A DNA stretch of 5,726 nt, taken from assembly GCA_934667465.1 (NCBI GenBank), contig CAKUMG010000435.1:1-5726 (forward strand). Reading direction: 5' to 3'. Each line of letters starts with the position of its first letter. The first letter of the stretch is position 1. The DNA comes from an uncultured Actinoplanes sp. Its GTDB lineage: Bacteria; Actinomycetota; Actinomycetes; Mycobacteriales; Micromonosporaceae. Shown one piece after another: positions 5,252-5,726 of this stretch. The notes under the pieces are model-generated. The model searched no databases, had not been told where the DNA came from, and saw nothing but the letters and a program-made list of their open reading frames with translations. A program made the position numbers and the translations under genes.

Positions 5252-5662
5252 GTGGAACGCAGGCTCGACCGGGAGCGGTACCGGAACTCCCGGGACCACC
5301 AGGCGCCGCCGGGGATGGTCGCGCGGGCGACGGCGGCGCGGCTCGCCGGCGACTGGCGCGCGGCGTGCGCGGCGGCGATGGTCGACGTGGAGCTGCGGCT
5401 CGGGGACGTCGCGGCCCGGTTCGGGGCGGCCGAGGCGGGCCGGATCGAGGCGGACCTGGCCGGCTTGGCCCCGGACCTGCTGCGCCGGCACCTGCCCGGG
5501 GCCCGCGGCGGCGCTGGCGCTGGTCGGCGCCGCCCGCCGGCTCGGCATCGCCGCCAAGGCCCGGGAGGTCCGCAACGTCGAACTCGAGGCGCCGCCAGAA
5601 GGCCCGGTCCTGCGCCTGCGCCCGGTCGTCGTACGGGCCGTAGCAGTCGGCGCGGATGGTGA
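5252..5662 (+). CDS. Conserved-looking hypothetical protein, reading frame probably disrupted
   Basis: From GTG 5252 the first ~83 codons have nearly all G/C third positions and encode a soluble helical region ([20 protein letters not shown], then [15 protein letters not shown]). From memory this resembles N-terminal regions of conserved hypothetical proteins in Actinoplanes-like genomes; no function is known to me. GGGGGAGG (5233-5240) lies 11 bases before the start, and a promoter lies at 5144-5171. After the GGGG run at 5498-5501 the frame loses its coding character and becomes a low-complexity Arg/Gly/Pro/Ala tail ending at 5662 (136 codons in all), while the frame one base further on takes over. 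The true product is therefore probably longer and frameshifted. It is divergent from the LPMO gene, with no evident functional link. Confidence 0.55.
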   Translation: MERRLDRERYRNSRDHQAPPGMVARATAARLAGDWRAACAAAMVDVELRLGDVAARFGAAEAGRIEADLAGLAPDLLRRHLPGARGGAGAGRRRPPARHRRQGPGGPQRRTRGAARRPGPAPAPGRRTGRSSRRGW

Positions 5663-5726
5663 CGGGATCGATGACCAGGTCGACATCCTGAAGGGCGCAC
5701 TGGACTATGTGAACACCCATCCTAAG
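5499..5726 (+). pseudogene. Continuation of the disrupted plus-strand gene in the next frame, open at window end
   Basis: Read in codons beginning at 5499, the strand is open to the window end. Codons 5502-5579 have G or C at all 26 third positions and read [19 protein letters not shown] and onward, a normal coding segment that joins smoothly to the upstream gene if one G of the GGGG run is removed. Between 5580 and 5654 the third-position signal drops to 19 of 25. The last 24 codons have lower GC and read [19 protein letters not shown], which from memory recalls the start of DUF1287-like domains of other bacteria. Whether all three segments belong to one gene is uncertain; a rearrangement or assembly join is a real alternative. 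Confidence 0.35.

Noticed and set aside
3951..5720. Long minus-strand open frame overlapping the LPMO gene in another frame
   Set aside because: Most of it is a low-complexity shadow of the LPMO gene. Only its first ~45 codons (about 5580-5720) look protein-like, and these are discussed as part of the right-end conflict.

Overview
The window looks like chromosomal DNA from a high-GC actinomycete. Third codon positions are almost always G or C, GTG starts and strong GGAGG-type ribosome binding sites occur, and the gene content (PAS-PP2C regulator, STAS protein, AA10-CBM2 enzyme) recalls Actinoplanes/Micromonosporaceae-type soil bacteria. The family assignment is inferred from general resemblance, not from a search.

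Left part (1-1467): a divergent pair that forms a plausible partner-switching signalling module. On the minus strand is the N-terminal part of a PAS-domain SpoIIE/RsbU-type PP2C phosphatase, cut by the left window edge. On the plus strand is a 138-aa STAS protein of the anti-sigma-factor-antagonist type, whose usual phospho-acceptor motif is altered. A strong GC hairpin follows the STAS gene.

Middle part (about 1534-3610): a small acidic protein of 81 aa, possibly translated from a leaderless mRNA, lies 23 bases upstream of a complete DEAD-box RNA helicase of the DeaD/CsdA type with a C-terminal DbpA-like RNA-binding domain. The two are probably one transcription unit.

Convergent intergenic region (3611-3970, 360 bases, no gene seen): three 14-base-phased CCGGGTG repeats, a 12-base tandem repeat, G-rich repeats, a perfect 11-bp stem-loop suited to terminating both flanking genes, and a near-perfect match to the CebR operator of cellulose-responsive genes. 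The operator-like site lies just beyond the 3' end of the neighbouring gene rather than in front of a start codon.

Right part (3971-5726): a secreted lytic polysaccharide monooxygenase (AA10 + CBM2) on the minus strand, for oxidative attack on cellulose or chitin, divergent from a conserved-looking hypothetical gene on the plus strand. The two promoters appear to overlap in an AT-rich island at about 5136-5171. The plus-strand gene shows a clear +1 frame change at a GGGG run (5498-5501). The last ~150 bases give conflicting coding signals, which suggests either a broken gene or an assembly/rearrangement junction near the window end.

No RNA gene, insertion sequence, CRISPR array or defence system was seen. 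The items most worth following up are the misplaced CebR-like operator, the frame and strand switching at the right end, and the altered STAS phosphosite.
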